8,316 bases of DNA. Origin: Syntrophaceae bacterium UBA5619. GTDB lineage: Bacteria > Desulfobacterota > Syntrophia > Syntrophales > UBA5619. The notes below the pieces were generated by a model, which searched no databases, had not been told where the DNA came from, and saw only the letters and a program-made list of their open reading frames with translations. The DNA lies in assembly GCA_002424545.1 (NCBI GenBank), contig DIKL01000016.1, forward strand, positions 1 to 8,316, given 5' to 3'. Below are positions 4,390 to 8,316 of the stretch, one piece after another. The stretch's first letter is position 1. The number at the start of each line of letters is the position of its first letter. The translations under genes and the position numbers were made by a program.

Positions 4390-7006
4390 TGCTGTCTGTT
4401 CAATGAATGATCCCATGTTCCGGGCGCAATCCATCCTGAACGAAGTCTTCGGCTTTGAGAGGTTTTGGCCGCTTCAGGAAAAGATCATCGCCCACCTTCT
4501 GCTGAAAAAGGATGCCTTGGTCGTCATGCCCACGGGCGGGGGTAAGTCTCTCTGTTATCAGGTTCCAGGGATGCTATTCGAAGGGCTGACGGTCGTGGTA
4601 TCACCGCTCATCTCCCTGATGAAGGATCAGGTAGACCAGCTCAAGGAGTATGGAGTCCCAGCCCTTGTCCTGAACAGCACCCTGAGTGTGACTGACTACC
4701 GCAAAAACGTGACGAAGCTCCGAGAAAATCAGGTCAAACTCCTCTATCTGGCCCCGGAGGCGCTGCTGGCACCGCGGACCTTGGCTCTGTTGGCCGATTT
4801 GAAAGTAGATTGCCTTGCCGTCGACGAGGCTCACTGCATCTCCCAGTGGGGGCACGACTTCCGGCCCGAGTACCGTCAACTGGCGGAGGTTCGTGCAGCT
4901 CTCTCTCATGCCAGTTGCGTGGCGCTGACAGCAACGGCGACACCTCGCGTTCGGGAAGATATCCGCCGATGCTTGAAGATCGATGGCCAAGGTGAATTCA
5001 TCGGCTCCTTCAATCGACCAAACCTCTTTCTGGAGGTGGTCCCGAAAGAGAAACCCCTCGACCAGGTTCTGGATGTCCTGGAACGGTATCCGAACGAATC
5101 GGGCATCATCTACTGTGCCACCCGACGGCAGACGGAGGAGCTCCAGGCCGCGCTCCAGCGGCACGGCTACACCGCCTGCCCCTACCATGCCGGGTTGTCG
5201 GATGAGGAGCGCACCGGGAACCAGGAGCGCTTCCGACGAGACGATATCCGGATCATCGTGGCGACCATCGCCTTCGGGATGGGGATCAACAAGCCCAATA
5301 TCCGTTTTGTGATCCACTACGACCTGCCCGGGAGCATCGACAACTACTACCAGGAAATCGGCCGGGCGGGACGGGATGGGCTCAAATCCCACTGCCTGCT
5401 GCTCTTCAGCTACGGGGATCTGCAAAAGATCCAGTACTTCATCGGGAAAAAGATCGAAGGGGAACAGCGGGTGGCCAACATCCTCCTGAGTCAACTCCTG
5501 GGATTTGCCGAAACAGACCTCTGCCGCCGCGTTCCACTTCTGCATTATTTCGGCGAAACCGACGTCCCGGACCGTTGTGGAATGTGCGACAACTGCCGGA
5601 TGACGAAGGAGGAAAAGGAACTTGTCGATCTCACCATTCCAGCACAGATGTTCCTTTCCTGCGTCAGGAGGACCAGCGAGATTTTCGGCGCGGGCCACAT
5701 AATTGATGTGTTGCGAGGGTCAAATTCCCAGAAGATCCTGAAATTCGGACACGAGGAACTCTCTACCTACGGAATCGGCAAGGCCTATTCAGCAAAGCAA
5801 TGGCGTCACTTCGCCCGTCAGTTGATTCAGAAGGGCCTGTTGCTTTACCAGTATGAGCATGGATCGCTGAAACTGACCCCGAAGGCCTGGGAGGTCCTGC
5901 ACGGGAGAGAACCCTTCCTGGGAAAGATGGAAGAGGCCCATAAAGAACCGGGCGCCGTGCAAAAGCCACAGGGTAACGATGGGGAGACCTTCGATCCGGA
6001 GCTTTTTGAAATCCTCAGAAAAAAGCGAAAGGAGCTCGCCGATGAGGCAAACCTTCCCCCCTATGCGATCTTCCATGACCGCACGTTGCGGGAGATGGCC
6101 CTCCACTACCCTCAGACCCGGGAAAGCCTCGTAGCGCTCTATGGGATCGGCCAGAGAAAACTGGAGAAATACGCTGACGCCTTCCTGGAGATCATCGGAG
6201 AGTACTGTCAAACCCACCGGATCCCGGCGGCGCCCAATCCAATCCCGACGCCAGAACCCGCGCACGCCACCGCTCTCCTGGAGAACAATGCCAAGCGAGA
6301 ATATCAGGACCGATTCCGTCCCGGTGATGAAACAACCTTTGTCTGTCTGGCCACATCTCGAAAATACGGGGGCTACTGTATTGCGGGCAAGGAATGGGAG
6401 CAAGGGAAAGTCGGGCCGTGGCTCCGGCCGGTGAGCCGACAGGAAAACGGAGAGCTCTCTGCTGCGGAGATCGCCTTGGATAACGGTCATACCCCACAAT
6501 GCCTGGACGTCATCACCATCGAGACACTGGGCGCCCAAGATCATCCATACCAAAAGGAAAATGTCTGGATTGCGGAGGGTGGCTCCTGGTCCTGGCGGTG
6601 CAAGTTTCCCCTTGATGCCTTGCCCCACCTGGTGGATGATGTGGACGATCTTTGGCAGAACGGATCTAACAGCGCCAACGGCGTGAACAACCGCGTTCCC
6701 GTAGAGGAGGTGGAAAAGGGAACGGAGTCGTCGCTCTATCTGATCCGCCCGGATGATTTCACCCTCGTGGTGTCCGACGATCTGGATGGAAGAAAAAAGG
6801 TGCGCGCAAGATTCACCTATTGTAAGACGCCCTACCTCATTTCGGTAACTGATCCGCGTATCGAAAGAATTTATCTTATGAGGAAGCAGGGTGAATACCC
6901 TTTGCATGCAGAAGATCTGTATCTGACCGTGAGTTTGGGCGGGCCGTTCAACGGATATTGCTATAAACTCGCGGCTGCCGTAATCATAGGGTCTATCAAT
7001 GTCTGA
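4370..7006 (+). CDS. RecQ-family ATP-dependent DNA helicase with extra C-terminal OB-like domain
   Basis: The 878-residue protein is a 3'-5' SF2 DNA helicase of the RecQ family with the full core. It has Walker A P-T-G-G-G-K59-S, DEAH box 152-155 (VDEAHCISQWGHDFRPEY), motif III ALTATATP (about 185-192), motif V ATIAFGMGINKPNIRF, and motif VI Q328-E-I-G-R-A-G-R-D-G. A zinc site (C385, C403, C406, C409), an RQC winged-helix region (about 410-515) and an HRDC domain (about 542-616) follow. Ordinary RecQ proteins end near there. This one continues through a proline-rich linker (620-650) into about 225 extra residues with two beta-rich halves: CLATSRKYGGYCIAGKEW and WLRPVS (653-760), then SLYLIRPDDFTLVV...RARFTYCKTPYLISVTDP (770-878). 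From memory this resembles what is called a dual OB-containing domain, but that is unverified. In motif 0 the usual Arg is Trp33 (FWPLQ). ATG 4370 has AAGG 5 nt upstream and overlaps abiEii by 20 nt; ATG 4403 (MNDPMFRAQ) is the alternative by homology. Confidence 0.9.
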   Translation: MRLESDNAVCSMNDPMFRAQSILNEVFGFERFWPLQEKIIAHLLLKKDALVVMPTGGGKSLCYQVPGMLFEGLTVVVSPLISLMKDQVDQLKEYGVPALVLNSTLSVTDYRKNVTKLRENQVKLLYLAPEALLAPRTLALLADLKVDCLAVDEAHCISQWGHDFRPEYRQLAEVRAALSHASCVALTATATPRVREDIRRCLKIDGQGEFIGSFNRPNLFLEVVPKEKPLDQVLDVLERYPNESGIIYCATRRQTEELQAALQRHGYTACPYHAGLSDEERTGNQERFRRDDIRIIVATIAFGMGINKPNIRFVIHYDLPGSIDNYYQEIGRAGRDGLKSHCLLLFSYGDLQKIQYFIGKKIEGEQRVANILLSQLLGFAETDLCRRVPLLHYFGETDVPDRCGMCDNCRMTKEEKELVDLTIPAQMFLSCVRRTSEIFGAGHIIDVLRGSNSQKILKFGHEELSTYGIGKAYSAKQWRHFARQLIQKGLLLYQYEHGSLKLTPKAWEVLHGREPFLGKMEEAHKEPGAVQKPQGNDGETFDPELFEILRKKRKELADEANLPPYAIFHDRTLREMALHYPQTRESLVALYGIGQRKLEKYADAFLEIIGEYCQTHRIPAAPNPIPTPEPAHATALLENNAKREYQDRFRPGDETTFVCLATSRKYGGYCIAGKEWEQGKVGPWLRPVSRQENGELSAAEIALDNGHTPQCLDVITIETLGAQDHPYQKENVWIAEGGSWSWRCKFPLDALPHLVDDVDDLWQNGSNSANGVNNRVPVEEVEKGTESSLYLIRPDDFTLVVSDDLDGRKKVRARFTYCKTPYLISVTDPRIERIYLMRKQGEYPLHAEDLYLTVSLGGPFNGYCYKLAAAVIIGSINV

Positions 7007-7595
7007 ACTTTTTACGATCGGCCACTCGGTTCATACGGTTGAGAAGTTTCTGGAACTGCTCAAGGCACATGGTATTACCGTACTCTGCGATGTCCGGTCG
7101 AGTCCCTACAGCCGTTACACGGCCCAGTTCAACCGCGAAACCCTGAAGGAAGAACTGGCGAATGCTCGCATCGCTTACCTCTACCTAGGCGCGGAACTGG
7201 GTCCGCGAAGCGCCGATCCGGCCTGTTATGAAAACGGCAAGGTTCAATACAGCCGCCTTGCCGGCACGGAGATGTTTCAACAGGGCCTCAGCCGGTTGCG
7301 AAAGGGCATGGCAACCTATCGCATCGCGCTGATGTGCGCCGAAAAGGACCCTCTGACTTGCCACCGGATGCTCCTCATCTGCCGGAACCTGCGCGGCGAT
7401 GATGTCTTTATCCGGCATATCCTGGAAGATGGCACCTTGGAAGACAATCGGGACACGGAAAAGCGGCTCATGAAACTATTGAAGATCGATCCCGCGGATC
7501 TCTTTTCCACCGAAGCGGATCAAATTCAGCGGGCCTATGACATCCAAGCTGAAAAGGTCGCCTATACACTGGAGGAAGGACAGGGAACAGGATGA
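6999..7595 (+). CDS. DUF488 domain protein 1
   Basis: This 198-residue protein belongs to the DUF488 family, whose biochemistry is not established as far as I know. The family marks are all present: FTIGHS (5-10), the D31-V-R33 strand end, and the Cys-rich signature C113-A-E115-K-D-P-L-T-C121-H122-R123, whose Cys, Glu and CHR residues look like an active or metal site. After the core (about 1-150) it has a basic, helical tail (EKRLMKLLKIDPADLF..., 150-198) that short DUF488 proteins lack. The ATG overlaps the helicase stop by 8 nt, so the two are probably translationally coupled and act together. DUF488 genes often lie near DNA-repair or defence genes, and a role in processing modified or damaged nucleic acid is only a guess from this context. 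Confidence 0.88.
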   Translation: MSELFTIGHSVHTVEKFLELLKAHGITVLCDVRSSPYSRYTAQFNRETLKEELANARIAYLYLGAELGPRSADPACYENGKVQYSRLAGTEMFQQGLSRLRKGMATYRIALMCAEKDPLTCHRMLLICRNLRGDDVFIRHILEDGTLEDNRDTEKRLMKLLKIDPADLFSTEADQIQRAYDIQAEKVAYTLEEGQGTG

Positions 7596-8035
7596 ACGAG
7601 GTGAAGGTCTTTACCATCGGTTTTACCAAGAAGGCGGCTGAAGATTTTTTTACTCGCCTGACCAAGGCAGGCGTCAAGCGGGTGATCGACATCCGACTCA
7701 ACAACGTCTCCCAACTGGCCGGCTTCGCGAAACGGGATGACCTCCGCTATTTTCTCAAGTCGATCGCCGGGATCGATTATCTCCACCGGCCCGATCTGGC
7801 GCCAACGCAGGAAATCCTGGACGCCTTCAAGAAGCACAAGGGGAACTGGTCTTCATATGAAAGAGATTTTCTGTCCTTACTTGCTGAGAGGGGCGTTGAG
7901 AAGGGAATAACCCCAAGCCTGCTGCATGAGGCTTGCTTACTCTGTAGTGAGGATAAGCCAATCCAATGCCACCGGCGGCTCGTGGCGGAATATCTGCGTG
8001 CCAAATGGGGGAAAATGGAGATTATTCACCTATAA
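7592..8035 (+). CDS. DUF488 domain protein 2
   Basis: The 147-residue protein is a second, clearly different DUF488 member: FTIGF (7-11), V-I-D33-I-R35, W86 and Y89 in the NWSSYERDF segment, and the signature C118-S-E120-D-K-P-I-Q-C126-H127-R128-R-L. It shares these motifs with the gene before it but little else, so it is not a recent duplication. The central part (DYLHRPDLAPTQEILDAFKKHKG) differs from the corresponding LYLGAELGPRSADPACYENG stretch of the first protein, suggesting different substrates or the two halves of a heteromer. The ATG overlaps the stop of the first gene (ATGA, 7592-7595) and GGAGG lies at 7571-7575. It is the last gene of the operon. No terminator is visible after its TAA at 8033-8035. 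Confidence 0.88.
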   Translation: MNEVKVFTIGFTKKAAEDFFTRLTKAGVKRVIDIRLNNVSQLAGFAKRDDLRYFLKSIAGIDYLHRPDLAPTQEILDAFKKHKGNWSSYERDFLSLLAERGVEKGITPSLLHEACLLCSEDKPIQCHRRLVAEYLRAKWGKMEIIHL

Positions 8036-8080
8036 ACCTTCGAATCATTGCCATGACATTATTTCTTCAGTTACAGTTTA

Positions 8081-8236
8081 TTCGAAAAAGTGCTGGGCCG
8101 CGAAATCAATCCTTCTCTCTTTCCTATCTCGGAAATGATACAGCGCTTGAAAGACCGGGACCCTTTTATCGACGGGGTCATGGCCGAACCGAAAATCATG
8201 CTGATCGGTGACGAGGTTGGCTTACGAAGAGTGGCT
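8081..8236 (+). pseudogene. Remnant of an MNT/ArsR-NT type nucleotidyltransferase (C-terminal part only)
   Basis: In one frame the sequence reads LFEKVLGREINPSLF, MIQRLKDRDPFIDGVMAEP and KIMLIGDEVGLRRVA. This is the typical C-terminal end of small nucleotidyltransferases of the minimal or ArsR-fused kind (LGREVNP...F...DPF...V...PKI.LIG.E). The catalytic N-terminal part with GS and DxD motifs is absent: the frame has a stop at 8054-8056 and the DUF488 gene ends at 8035. After the LIGDE segment the open frame continues to the window edge without recognisable homology. I therefore read it as a decayed, 5'-truncated copy, probably of a toxin-antitoxin or defence-linked gene. The family call is from memory of the pattern. 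Confidence 0.55.
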
Positions 8237-8316
8237 CCATCGTGTCCCAGCCCGACGTTGGCAGGCCTGCATCAGCGTTTCGCGACCGACGGAAACCGGG
8301 CGGAATCCGTGTGGGG

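Noticed and set aside
4601..5698. Long minus-strand frame of 365 codons inside the helicase gene
   Set aside because: It is antisense to conserved helicase motifs and has no recognisable domain; such frames are expected in GC-rich coding DNA.
5789..6907. Minus-strand frame of 372 codons opposite the end of the helicase
   Set aside because: It is a shadow of the RecQ C-terminal half, with no domain and no plausible ribosome site considered convincing.

Overview
The window is GC-rich, bacterial and densely coded. A UGA-containing HesB-like selenoprotein and an operon-rich layout suggest an anaerobic, selenocysteine-using bacterium. Desulfobacterota (the former Deltaproteobacteria) is my best guess, inferred from where this selenoprotein family is known rather than from any marker gene.

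Layout: (1) 1-836, minus strand: the 5' part of a TPR-like protein that runs off the left edge, and upstream of it a 108-residue HesB/IscA-like selenoprotein. The selenoprotein gene is split by an in-frame UGA and a normal ORF search shows only its second half. (2) 1074-2415, plus strand: three short genes joined by ATGA overlaps: a GNAT acetyltransferase, a VOC (glyoxalase-fold) protein and a PaaI-type hotdog thioesterase. (3) 2416-2773: a visibly AT-richer, non-coding gap with several inverted repeats. The largest has 26-nt arms (23 of 26 matching) and encloses a plausible promoter. (4) 2774-8035, plus strand: five tightly packed genes in the order abiEi antitoxin, abiEii nucleotidyltransferase toxin, a RecQ-family helicase with a long extra C-terminal domain, and two different DUF488 proteins. 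All junctions overlap. (5) 8036-8316: no intact gene; a 5'-truncated remnant of an MNT/ArsR-NT type nucleotidyltransferase.

The block at 2774-8035 is the most interesting part. A type IV toxin-antitoxin pair, whose AbiEi member is known in other bacteria to repress its own promoter through inverted repeats, appears to be co-transcribed with a RecQ helicase carrying an OB-like C-terminal extension and with two DUF488 proteins that keep the Cys...Cys-His-Arg motif. One model, which is inference, is a mobile defence or DNA-damage-processing module: RecQ plus DUF488 act on unusual nucleic acid, while AbiE provides autoregulation, addiction or abortive infection. The low-GC leader and the nucleotidyltransferase remnant on the other side fit an acquired region where defence genes turn over. 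The left third looks like ordinary chromosomal sequence apart from the hidden selenoprotein.
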